Origin: Brevibacillus laterosporus
GTDB taxonomy: Bacteria; Bacillota; Bacilli; Brevibacillales; Brevibacillaceae
NCBI GenBank assembly: GCA_007833815.1
Contig: CP033464.1
Location: 5,001,001 to 5,065,000, forward strand
Reading direction: 5' to 3'
Length of the DNA: 64,000 nt
Part shown: positions 53,493 to 64,000 of the stretch, in pieces
How positions within the stretch are numbered: position 1 is the stretch's first letter
Layout of the letters: each line of letters opens with the position of its first letter
The notes under the pieces: generated by a model
Databases searched by the model: none
Told to the model about the DNA's origin: nothing
What the model saw: only the letters and a program-made list of their open reading frames with translations
Translations under genes and position numbers: made by a program

Positions 53493-54349
53493 GACTCTCC
53501 CTCCTTTGTAGCCATACAATCTAGGTGATACGCATGTAATGCATCTCGCCAATGACGAAGCAATTGAAAACCATGCAAACGAATGGCCATATGATCCATG
53601 ACAGAATAGGCGGGACGGGGGGCGGGGCGGGGAAAATCTTTCGTTGTAATAGAAACAACCTTCACATCCTGCTGATATTCCGCAAAGATAGCCTCAGCAA
53701 AGTCATACCAAGAACAACAACCTTGATTTGAGACATGATAAGTGCCGTAGCATTCACTTTTAGCTATTTGCAACAAAAACTGAGCGAGATCAACAGTGTA
53801 TGTTGGTGCTCCTATTTGATCAGAGACAACTGAGATTTCTGATTGTTTTTGTCCTAGCTTAAGCATTGTTTTCACAAAGTTATGACCGTACTTCCCAAAT
53901 ACCCAGGACGTTCGGACAATAAAATGTTTAGGGCACAAGCTCCTAGTCAATTCTTCTCCAGCTAGCTTGCTTTTCCCATAGACACTTGTAGGAGCAGGAC
54001 GGTCAAATTCAACATATGGCTCATTTCCCTGCCCGGAGAAAACATAATCTGAGCTGATATAAATCATTTTGGCACCTATTTCTTGAGCAACAAGTGCCAC
54101 ATTACGTGTTCCCCAAGCATTTACAGCATAAGCTTGATCAGGTTCACTTTCAGCCTGATCTACATTTGTATAAGCTGCTGTATGAATAATGACATCAGGT
54201 TGATAGGCTTGCACCTGCTCTCTTACCTGATGCAATTGTGTAATATCTAACTCTTGTCGACTGTATCCCTGAACATGAGCCATGCCCTGTGACAATGCAA
54301 CCAGGTCTCGCCCCAATTGCCCTTGTGCCCCAGTGACCAACACTTTCAC
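53489..54349 (-). CDS. rfbD: dTDP-4-dehydrorhamnose reductase
   Basis: A 286-residue short-chain dehydrogenase making dTDP-L-rhamnose. GAQGQLGRDL is the nucleotide-binding loop (7-16); catalytic residues lie in ISSDYVFSG and SVYGKSKLAGE (YxxxK). It corresponds to SpsK in spore polysaccharide operons. It overlaps the following glycosyltransferase by a few bases. Confidence 0.92.
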   Translation of the reverse strand: MKVLVTGAQGQLGRDLVALSQGMAHVQGYSRQELDITQLHQVREQVQAYQPDVIIHTAAYTNVDQAESEPDQAYAVNAWGTRNVALVAQEIGAKMIYISSDYVFSGQGNEPYVEFDRPAPTSVYGKSKLAGEELTRSLCPKHFIVRTSWVFGKYGHNFVKTMLKLGQKQSEISVVSDQIGAPTYTVDLAQFLLQIAKSECYGTYHVSNQGCCSWYDFAEAIFAEYQQDVKVVSITTKDFPRPAPRPAYSVMDHMAIRLHGFQLLRHWRDALHAYHLDCMATKEGES

Positions 54350-54376
54350 ACTGCTCCCTCCCTTTTACATTACACG

Positions 54377-55432
54377 CTAATGAGGATGGTCTTGGATGGT
54401 ATGACCGTATTGCTGCTTATAATATTCGCGAAATGCTCCTGACTTAGCTCGCTGCCACCATTCTTTATGTTGTTGATACCAATGAATTGTGTTCGTTAGA
54501 CCTTCCTCAAATGTATGAATGGGCTCCCACCCTAATTCTATTTGTATTTTGGTGGAATCAATGGCATAGCGTCGATCATGCTTGAGGCGATCCTTTCCAT
54601 ATTGAAGTAAATTCTCGTCTCGATTTAACGCGCGAAGTAATGTCTGAAGCAAACTAAGATTAGTCCATTCATTACTGCCGCCAATATTATATACTTCTCC
54701 AGGCTTTCCTCTATGCATAACAAGATCGATAGCTCGACAATGATCTTCTACATGCAACCAATCCCGGACGTGTAGTCCATCTCCATATACGGGAATATTT
54801 TCATAAGCAATCGCGTTAGTAATGGCGAGCGGTATTAATTTTTCTGGGAATTGATACGGGCCATAATTGTTAGAACAACGTGTGATATTGGTATACATCT
54901 CATATGTTTGATGATAGGAACGTACTAACAAATCAGCTGCGGCTTTAGAAGCGGAGTAAGGACTATTGGGGGCAAGCGGAGTATCTTCGGTAAACAATCC
55001 TGTCTCTCCTAACGAACCATATACCTCATCGGTGGATACCTGAAGAAATTGTTTGATCTTATATCGTCTGGCATATTCCAATAGCACTTGTGTACCTGTT
55101 ATATTTGTCTTCACAAAGTAACTCGGATCAGAAATACTACGATCAACATGCGATTCTGCTGCAAAATTGACAATTATATCAATCGGAGTTTTGTCATCGG
55201 AATACAAAGCTTTTTCTCCTGACAAAAGGCTTTCGACCACTTTCTTGTCATAAATGGAGCCTCGCACAAAACGATAGTGAGGATGTTCTTCAATGTCTTG
55301 TAAATTCTCTAAATTTCCGGCATATGTGAGGTAATCTAAGTTAATGATTTTATAATGGGGGTATTGATGTAGGAGATAATGAATAAAATTGCTTCCAATA
55401 AATCCCGCTCCACCTGTCACCAATACTTTCAT
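54377..55432 (-). CDS. rfbB: dTDP-glucose 4,6-dehydratase
   Basis: A 351-residue SDR enzyme. GGAGFIGSNF at 7-16 binds NAD; STDEVYGSLG and SPYSASKAAADLL carry the catalytic Asp-Glu and YxxxK. It makes the 4-keto intermediate. ATG 55432 is the start: AAGGAGG lies eight bases upstream. It corresponds to SpsJ. Confidence 0.94.
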   Translation of the reverse strand: MKVLVTGGAGFIGSNFIHYLLHQYPHYKIINLDYLTYAGNLENLQDIEEHPHYRFVRGSIYDKKVVESLLSGEKALYSDDKTPIDIIVNFAAESHVDRSISDPSYFVKTNITGTQVLLEYARRYKIKQFLQVSTDEVYGSLGETGLFTEDTPLAPNSPYSASKAAADLLVRSYHQTYEMYTNITRCSNNYGPYQFPEKLIPLAITNAIAYENIPVYGDGLHVRDWLHVEDHCRAIDLVMHRGKPGEVYNIGGSNEWTNLSLLQTLLRALNRDENLLQYGKDRLKHDRRYAIDSTKIQIELGWEPIHTFEEGLTNTIHWYQQHKEWWQRAKSGAFREYYKQQYGHTIQDHPH

Positions 55433-55445
55433 GCGTATTTCCTCC

Positions 55446-55901
55446 TTATTTAAACACGGTGTTCCAATTAAAATTAATGGTTTTATCATCGTGAGCAATT
55501 CTATATTCGTCAGGATCTTTAGGGTCATAAGAAATATTAGTTAAATAAGTAATAACTGCTGGCTGTTGTCCTAATGCCCGATAACCATGAGCCACCCCAC
55601 GTGGGATAAACAGTGAAATTAAATGATTCTCACCCATATAATAGACATCTGTTAAACCCTTAGTAGGTGAGTCGTCTCTTACATCATACAAGACGACCTG
55701 TGCATTACCAGCAGGAAAAAACCAAATATCATCCTGCTTTTTATGGTAATGGAAAGCTTTAATCACCCCTGGATATGTTAAGGAAGCTGATAATTGACCA
55801 AATTTCTCTAATAAAAGGTCATCGTCACGCCACACTTCCATAAAATAGCCCCGGTCATCAGCAAACTTTACTAGCTTTTTTACTTTCACACCATCAATCA
55901 C
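55446..55901 (-). CDS. rfbC: dTDP-4-dehydrorhamnose 3,5-epimerase, short form
   Basis: A 151-residue cupin epimerase of the short SpsL type, not the 180-residue RmlC form. RGYFMEVWRDD, KAFHYHKKQDD and FIPRGVAHGYRAL are the RmlC hallmarks; the active-site His in FHYHKK is present. It overlaps rmlA by eight bases, so coupling is likely. Confidence 0.88.
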   Translation of the reverse strand: MIDGVKVKKLVKFADDRGYFMEVWRDDDLLLEKFGQLSASLTYPGVIKAFHYHKKQDDIWFFPAGNAQVVLYDVRDDSPTKGLTDVYYMGENHLISLFIPRGVAHGYRALGQQPAVITYLTNISYDPKDPDEYRIAHDDKTINFNWNTVFK

Positions 55902-56655
55902 GCTCTATCTCTCCCTCTAGCTTATTGCTCTCCCATTTATCCAGTTCTAATGTGGCTGCTAATTGGTTTGCATGTAAAATCGAATGGTGAGTGCCTGCAT
56001 CTGTCCACCATCCCTGAAGCACATCGTAAGTCATTTCATTACGCTCAATGTACGCATTGTTAACATCAGTAATCTCTAATTCTCCGCGTGCTGAAGGATA
56101 AAGAGTTTTAATAATCTCAAACACCTTCCAATCGTACATATATATACCCGTTACAGCAAAGTCACTGTCTGGTTTAGACGGCTTTTCTGTAATGGAAACA
56201 ATTTTTCCGTCTTCCCATTTTGGTACACCATAACGTTCTGGATCAATGACTTGTTTTATTAAGATATTGGCTCCAGAACCGCGTTCTCTAAACCTTTTCA
56301 CATGGTCCGAAATATTATCTGAGAATACATTGTCACCTAAGATAACAGTAATGAGTTCTCCGTGTGCAAAATCTTCTGCCATCCCTAGCGCTTGAGCAAT
56401 TCCCTTTGGTTCATCTTGTACTTTATAAGTGAATTGCATATTAAAATCTACTCCACTTCCCAACAGGTTTACTACATCTCCCATATGTTCACGGCTAGTT
56501 ACGATTAATACCTCGTAAATATCCGCCTCTTTTAACTTATGAATAGGATGATAAATCATTGGATATTTTCCAACCGGTAATAAGTGTTTATTGGTAACCT
56601 TTGTCAAGGGGTATAGCCTAGAACCTGTTCCGCCGGCTAAAATAATTCCTTTCAT
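55894..56655 (-). CDS. rfbA: Glucose-1-phosphate thymidylyltransferase, short form
   Basis: A 253-residue nucleotidyltransferase starting the rhamnose pathway. LAGGTGSRLYPLTKVTNKHL contains the GxGxRxxPxT and Lys motif; LGDNVFSDN and VTGIYMYD are typical. The short length fits SpsI rather than the 290-residue RmlA. GGGAGG precedes the ATG. It heads the operon rmlA-rmlC-rmlB-rmlD-GT-GT. Confidence 0.92.
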   Translation of the reverse strand: MKGIILAGGTGSRLYPLTKVTNKHLLPVGKYPMIYHPIHKLKEADIYEVLIVTSREHMGDVVNLLGSGVDFNMQFTYKVQDEPKGIAQALGMAEDFAHGELITVILGDNVFSDNISDHVKRFRERGSGANILIKQVIDPERYGVPKWEDGKIVSITEKPSKPDSDFAVTGIYMYDWKVFEIIKTLYPSARGELEITDVNNAYIERNEMTYDVLQGWWTDAGTHHSILHANQLAATLELDKWESNKLEGEIERD

Positions 56656-56853
56656 ATATGGGCCTCCCTAAATCGTTTGACGTTCAGGTCAATACGTCTA
56701 GAACAGACTTTTTCATCTGCACGATATGTTATATTATGCTTAAGGTGCCAATTCGCTCATTTTTTATGGAAAATCATCTCGTACCCTGTCACAAATGACA
56801 ATCCTATACATGAGGTGTCATTGTGATGATTCATTCTCGGCAAGAACGCAATT

Positions 56854-57680
56854 CTAACGTATCATCGCCACTTGATCGGGATCGGTAATACAGAGTGCGC
56901 CATGAATAAACCGAAGAGTATTAATGTAGGCCATCGTGAGCTTATCCTTCGCTTCTAAATAACCAAGAGATGGTACCTGTAGGATCAGATGCACTAAATC
57001 AATAGAACCTGAAATGGTTATATGACGGTTATTAATTTGTTGAGCAGCATGCATGCGGAAGTAGCTTAACGTATCGGTCATATATACGCCTTTTCCATTT
57101 CGTAATAATACGATCCAAGAAGCCATATCAACTGTGCATACATATTTTCTACCAAATAAGCTACCAAACGGTTCTGTTAGATATTTTTTACGAAATAGTA
57201 CCGTTGTTGGCTCCCCAATAAAATTGCCCCATCGCAAACCAACTAACATATCAATCATGTCATGTCCATCTAAGATTGTATCTTGTGTGAAGCCTGTTTT
57301 TGTTTCCATAATATCTGGTTGAATGATACCTGCCTCATTGATAATTGCACGCTTAGAAGTAACGAGTGCAATCTCTTCTTGAGGATCTTGTAAAAAATAG
57401 ACCATCATCCTGCTAATTTTATCTGAATAAAATAAATCATCATCCAACTGCCCCAAATTTTGAGGATTTTTGTAATAGATAAGATGAGGATGCTGTTCCA
57501 AATAAGGTTTGATCAGTTACTCGGTTTCTTCATTCGTGCTGTCATCACCTACGATAATCTCAAGATTGGGATAATTCTGGGCTAAAGACTTTGCAATGCC
57601 AGTTCAAAGTAAACTGGTCTATTATAAGTTGGAATGAGAATACTTACCTTTGGAAAGACCTTTGAATATTCATGTGACAC
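56854..57680 (-). pseudogene. Broken family 2 glycosyltransferase
   Basis: From a GTG at 57680 after GGAGGAAG the frame codes FPKVSILIPTYNRPVYFELA and then hits a TAG at about 57585; shifting one base restores AQNYPNLEIIVGDDSTNEET, which ends at TAA (57517-57519). The remaining frame carries on to 56854 with the rest of a GT2-like protein. So a one-base frameshift and one nonsense change disable the gene. The last 215 residues still read as one open frame. Confidence 0.8.
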
Positions 57681-57945
57681 GCGACTTCCTCCTTTTTTTG
57701 AACACTTACCACATTTACCAATCTATGAAATTGGGCAGAGACGGTTCTTTGTTAAGTAGAAGAAAAGGAACAGAGGGAAGCGGGCTTTTCTTTTGGTGCC
57801 GATTTAGCTTGTTTTGAATATGGTAAGAGAAGGTATAGCTTTGTTTAAAAAACCAAATGTCAAAGTACTCGTATCATTCGAGCATTTAATTGGCTATTAA
57901 GCGGTAAGAATGCATTCTTATCCGTTAAAAAAGGAGAAATACGCA
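57681..57945. other. Divergent intergenic region in glycan cluster
   Basis: A region between the broken and an intact glycosyltransferase gene. I see no gene or repeat in it; the plus-strand frame from 57910 lacks a site before 57946. Confidence 0.4.
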
Positions 57946-58650
57946 ATGGAGAATAGACAGCTTTCCTTCGCGTTTATCAGTTGCGTGAACGACCATGTCC
58001 TCTATAAGGAATGTCTGAATCACATTAGACACCTTTGGGTTCCACCTGGTTTTTCAGTGGAAATTATCTCGATCTATGACGCAGTTAGCATGACGGAAGG
58101 CTATAATAGAGCAATGCGACAAAGTAAAGCTAACTATAAAATCTATTTACATCAGGATACCTACATTATGAACACCCATTTTTTGGTTGATTGCCTCAAA
58201 GTTTTTATGCATAAAGAAGTTGGAATGTTTGGGATGGCAGGTACAGATGATCTCCCACCTTCAGGGGCGTGGTGGGAAGGTAGCAGGCATTTTGGAAGGG
58301 TAATGGCCTATATTAATTCCTTTGGTCAACACAAGTTTGGAGCCGTTCCACATCCTTTTCAAGAAGTCACCAGTATTGATGGGGTCATGATGGTAACGCA
58401 ATACGATTTGGAATGGGATGAAAATATAACCAATTTTCATTTTTATGATACCTCCCAGTCATTAGCTTTCCGCAAAGCAGGCCATAAAGTCGTAGTGCCT
58501 TATCAAGAAGACAGCTGGATCCTGCATTATTGCTTAGACGACATTAATTTTGAAGAATATAATAAGACACGTTCTATTTTTCTCGACCATTATCGTTTTG
58601 AGGACTGGAAAGAATATAACTTCAATCCCTCAACTAGCGAAAAAAATTAG
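57946..58650 (+). CDS. Glycosyltransferase-like protein
   Basis: A 234-residue protein. LSFAFISCVNDHVLYKECL, the SMTEGYNRAMRQSKANYKIYLHQD core (split in two here as SMTEGYNRAM and KIYLHQDTYI) and SIDGVMMV match the small glycosyltransferase-2-like family (Glyco_tranf_2_5) with an HQD in place of DxD. Ends in a polar tail. ATG 57946 follows AAGGAGAAA. Confidence 0.8.
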   Translation: MENRQLSFAFISCVNDHVLYKECLNHIRHLWVPPGFSVEIISIYDAVSMTEGYNRAMRQSKANYKIYLHQDTYIMNTHFLVDCLKVFMHKEVGMFGMAGTDDLPPSGAWWEGSRHFGRVMAYINSFGQHKFGAVPHPFQEVTSIDGVMMVTQYDLEWDENITNFHFYDTSQSLAFRKAGHKVVVPYQEDSWILHYCLDDINFEEYNKTRSIFLDHYRFEDWKEYNFNPSTSEKN

Positions 58651-58712
58651 AATATCCCACCTATACTTAGATAAGGGATTAATTGTACGTATGTAATATA
58701 GATAAGAGCTAT

Positions 58713-58746
58713 AAAAAAAGAACCCATTTGCAGGGTTCTTTTTTTA
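58713..58746. terminator. Bidirectional terminator
   Basis: AAAAAAAGAACCC pairs with GGGTTCTTTTTTT around a 7-nt loop. Confidence 0.9.
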
Positions 58747-58756
58747 TATATGTGGA

Positions 58757-59455
58757 TTACATCCCTGAGGAGGTTATCACATAGCGGATATACTTATCTT
58801 TTTCAGGATCATTTTCATACAAAACACCCAGCCCATTCTCACTAACTACCTTTTGGAATGATAAATCTAGACTACTATCCTGTAAAAAATCTTCAATTGC
58901 TGTAAGTACGCCATTTTTCGGGCCATTTTCGTATTCAGCGTTATATAGATTGTTATTAATGCCCCCTTCAACCGATAATTCGGACTGTCCGGGAATCATA
59001 CCTTTTAATGCATATGGTTTCAAATATTCGGCAGGTATCTGTTTTGGATCATAATACATATCCCGTCTGCCATATGGCCAATCCACATCATGGAAGAAAA
59101 CGATTGGAAACTTTCCCGTCGTTTTGGAACGTTCTTCGATTGCTTTTAGTTCAAAATAGACGGTATACCAATTATGATCACCATCAATGAGTACTACATC
59201 ATATTCTGGAATCTTCGGTAATGCATCGTGACTCAGTAGCCGAACCATTTCCAAATGTTCTCCAAATAAATTTTGAAAAGCATTCACATCAAACTTAGGT
59301 AGCGGATCTACAACATACACCTTTGCATGAAGCCATTTGCAATACTCCAGTATTCGTACGGTATTGAATCCGTAGTCTGCGCCAATTTCTACAATGCTTT
59401 TTGGCTGTTCTTTTAACAGTATAGGCTTAATAATTTTATCCCAAAAACGGTTCAT
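58757..59455 (-). CDS. SAM-dependent methyltransferase (Methyltransf_24-like)
   Basis: A 232-residue class I methyltransferase. Motif I is SIVEIGADYGFNT (about 20-32), VDPLP follows strand 2, and VVLIDGDHNWYTV gives the metal- or substrate-linked Asp-His motif seen in cephalosporin CmcI-like enzymes. Probably modifies a sugar or a small molecule in the glycan cluster. GGAGGG precedes the ATG. Confidence 0.78.
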   Translation of the reverse strand: MNRFWDKIIKPILLKEQPKSIVEIGADYGFNTVRILEYCKWLHAKVYVVDPLPKFDVNAFQNLFGEHLEMVRLLSHDALPKIPEYDVVLIDGDHNWYTVYFELKAIEERSKTTGKFPIVFFHDVDWPYGRRDMYYDPKQIPAEYLKPYALKGMIPGQSELSVEGGINNNLYNAEYENGPKNGVLTAIEDFLQDSSLDLSFQKVVSENGLGVLYENDPEKDKYIRYVITSSGM

Positions 59456-59615
59456 TATTCCATCCCTCCTTTCACCAGAATATTCTACAGATACAATTTG
59501 ATGAAAAGTAAATATCGATACTCTTTGTATGTCTAAGGAATTTATGTAATGCCGTCACTATCCAAAATATCCTTCATAAGATAAGAGGAAATAAGCTTTT
59601 TGAGGAGGTTCATAC

Positions 59616-60179
59616 ATGCGTTTTTGTATTAAACATTTTGTCCGACTATGTTCAGAGGAGCTACCGATTCTCGACCCCATCTATGAGTTTGGTTCCTTTC
59701 AAGTGCCTTCCCAAGAAATCTTTGCAGATCTTCGTCCCTTTTTCCCGGGTCATACCTATATCGGATGCGATATGCGACAAGGACCTGGAGTAGATCAAAT
59801 ATTAAATTTACACGATATAGATTTACCTGATGAAACAGCAGGATCTATCCTCAGTTTAGATACATTGGAACATGTGGAATATCCCCGGAAGGCCATGGAA
59901 GAATGCTATCGAGTCTTAAAACCTAATGGAGTCTGCGTTATTAGTTCTGTTCTTGATTTTCCGATTCATGATTATCCTTCTGATTATTGGAGATTCACAC
60001 CTGAAGGATTCAAGAGCTTGTTGCAAGCTTTTGATACTGTATTAGTCGAATCGTTGGGAGAACCAGAATTTCCTCATACAGTAGTTGGAATAGGCGTAAA
60101 AGGTGCCTTGCCTGAGGATATTAAGGAGCGTTTACTGGGAAAACTCAGCTATTGGAAACGTACCTCTGATATTACGTAA
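59616..60179 (+). CDS. SAM-dependent methyltransferase (Methyltransf_11-like)
   Basis: A 187-residue class I methyltransferase. The first motif is altered (PIYEFGSFQVPSQ) while YIGCDMRQGPGVD, LDTLEHVEYPRKAMEE and CYRVLKPNGVCV are standard. The later SDYWRFTPEGFKSLL is often seen in glycan cluster methyltransferases. GAGGAGG precedes the ATG. Confidence 0.8.
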   Translation: MRFCIKHFVRLCSEELPILDPIYEFGSFQVPSQEIFADLRPFFPGHTYIGCDMRQGPGVDQILNLHDIDLPDETAGSILSLDTLEHVEYPRKAMEECYRVLKPNGVCVISSVLDFPIHDYPSDYWRFTPEGFKSLLQAFDTVLVESLGEPEFPHTVVGIGVKGALPEDIKERLLGKLSYWKRTSDIT

Positions 60180-60218
60180 CTGGTTTTATTTGTATGTAAT
60201 TTGATCAAATATAGTAAA

Positions 60219-60252
60219 GATGCGCTTGTTCGATTAAGAACAAGCGCATTTA
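60219..60252. terminator. Terminator after methyltransferase gene
   Basis: A 12-bp perfect stem ATGCGCTTGTTC / GAACAAGCGCAT with a 6-nt loop; A- and T-rich flanks. Confidence 0.75.
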
Positions 60253-60266
60253 AATATATGTTAATG

Positions 60267-60389
60267 CTATTTACTCTTCTTTGTTAAGGTTGGTTCCTTG
60301 AGCAATTCCTCACGTATCACTTGCTTTTGCCAAACAATTTGTTCTTCTTTCTTTGCCGGCCTTTCCATTACAGCTATTCTTCTGTTCAT
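60267..60389 (-). CDS. Small basic protein, 40 residues
   Basis: A 40-codon frame with AGGGAGGG a few bases before ATG 60389. The product is basic and helical (RPAKKEEQIVWQKQVIREEL). No family is recognised. It ends 15 bases before the preceding terminator, which suits a short single-gene transcript. Confidence 0.45.
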   Translation of the reverse strand: MNRRIAVMERPAKKEEQIVWQKQVIREELLKEPTLTKKSK

Positions 60390-60597
60390 GAGGTTCCCTC
60401 CCTTTTTTCTTCTTGCTCTCTTTATCTACTTTACCCAATTTTCTGAGAATAGCAACATGATTGTTCAATTTTTCACATAAATGTAATAAGTATTTCATTA
60501 TTTTCTTAATTCCTACTTTTGTATCTTGTCATTCTATCTAAATCTTCTTTTATATGTATATACTGTTTTTTCTAAAGGACACTAGGGTTATTAACAA
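60390..60597. other. Intergenic region before rRNA operon end
   Basis: Only the probable promoter of the 40-residue gene is expected; no further gene is seen. Confidence 0.4.
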
Positions 60598-60637
60598 CCA
60601 AAAAACGCTCCCTCTTTGTTTAAAGAAAGAACGTTTA
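60598..60637 (-). terminator. rRNA operon terminator
   Basis: On the minus strand AACGTTCTTTCTTT pairs with AAAGAGGGAGCGTT (14 bp including G-U pairs), followed by TTTTTGG. No 5S gene lies between 23S and this terminator. Confidence 0.8.
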
Positions 60638-60686
60638 CTTTTATTCGCTGAAAACTAGATAATGAAAGTCAGCATACAGGCAATGT

Positions 60687-63613
<2,927 letters not shown>

Positions 63614-63888
63614 ACGACGCACAGGATGTGCTAGTGTCTACGTTGCCACATGACGTGGCGTCTGTAGTAGACCATCCATGCGGTTTGCACTAATGTTGTT
63701 GCATGTCCTTACTAAAAGTAAGAACGTTTGCCTTGTATGCTTTCTACATTATCCAGTTTTCAAAGAACAATTGTCTACGCCAATTGTTGACCGCAAGCGG
63801 TCGGGGTTGAAGCTTTTATAGCAAACGTCGAGACGTTTACTACTTCATTGGCTATAGAATTAGTTGCAGTAACCTAATGAGGTTACCG
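63614..63888 (-). other. 5S-23S spacer with processing stem and anti-termination-like sequence
   Basis: A 275-base spacer without tRNA. It contains TTCTTTGAAAACTGGATAATG, the leader type usually found before 23S, and a small GTAACCT / AGGTTAC hairpin at 63869-63886 right after 5S. Confidence 0.7.
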
Positions 63889-64000
63889 GCCTGGCAACGT
63901 CCTACTCTCCCGGCTCGAATGAGCAAGTACCATTGGCGCTAGAGGGCTTAACGGTCGTGTTCGGAATGGGAACGTGTGTGACCCCTCTGCCATCATCACC
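63889..64000 (-). rRNA. rrf: 5S ribosomal RNA, 5' end beyond the window
   Basis: About 112 nt of a 5S gene: the complement reads GATGGCAGAGGGGTCACAC, CCATTCCGAACACG and finally GAGAGTAGGACGTTGCCAGG. It lies on the same strand as 23S and upstream of it. Confidence 0.93.

Overview
The window reads as a chromosomal segment of a spore-forming Bacillota of the Brevibacillus type, perhaps near B. laterosporus. This is inferred from gene content, AT-rich spacers, strong AGGAGG ribosome binding sites and protein resemblance; no database was searched. Most of it is housekeeping and sporulation-linked DNA with one intact insertion sequence, one eroded IS200/IS605-like remnant and a surface-polysaccharide cluster.

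Layout. 1-5.2 kb: a cut DUF2626 gene, a MidA-type methyltransferase, a lipoprotein plus coiled-coil secreted protein, and a YqgX-like metallo-hydrolase. 5.2-6.5 kb: an IS3-family element sitting in the loop of what was one terminator hairpin. 6.5-11.7 kb: lipoproteins, PhoH/PIN ATPase with a YlaJ-like spore lipoprotein, aldo/keto reductase. 12-14.8 kb: two tandem HTH-TPR regulators. 15-21 kb: flavin split-barrel protein, DUF5665, a secreted KEQ-tailed protein, ylaH, nfo, typA. 21.3-24.7 kb: two strange proteins resembling diverged TldD/PmbA plus a YhcN-type lipoprotein. 24.8-32 kb: polyamine genes speH and speA, an IS605-like RNA remnant, a DUF4446 gene flanked by two paralogues, yktB and a nitronate monooxygenase.

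32-39 kb holds secreted and small proteins and, in an apparent gap at 34.7-35.1 kb, an SR1-like dual-function RNA encoding an SR1P peptide with a clean promoter and two boxes matching the CcpN consensus. 39-42.6 kb is a lysine-riboswitch-controlled acetyl-DAP operon (dapH, class III aminotransferase, deacetylase). 42.6-51.5 kb: small membrane proteins, a WG-repeat protein, a cystine-type ABC transporter, an MFS transporter, YbjQ-like protein, holin, HipA-like kinase. 51.5-60.4 kb: dTDP-rhamnose genes of the short SpsI/SpsL type with glycosyltransferases (one broken) and methyltransferases. 60.6 kb to the end: an rRNA operon on the minus strand in which 5S lies upstream of 23S, so the order is not the usual 16S-23S-5S.

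How parts work together: the rml genes would supply dTDP-rhamnose to the neighbouring glycosyltransferases, probably for a spore or cell surface glycan; the dap operon makes diaminopimelate/lysine under lysine feedback; speA and speH feed polyamine synthesis; several YhcN/YlaJ-type lipoproteins point to the spore. Functions marked unknown could not be assigned from sequence alone.
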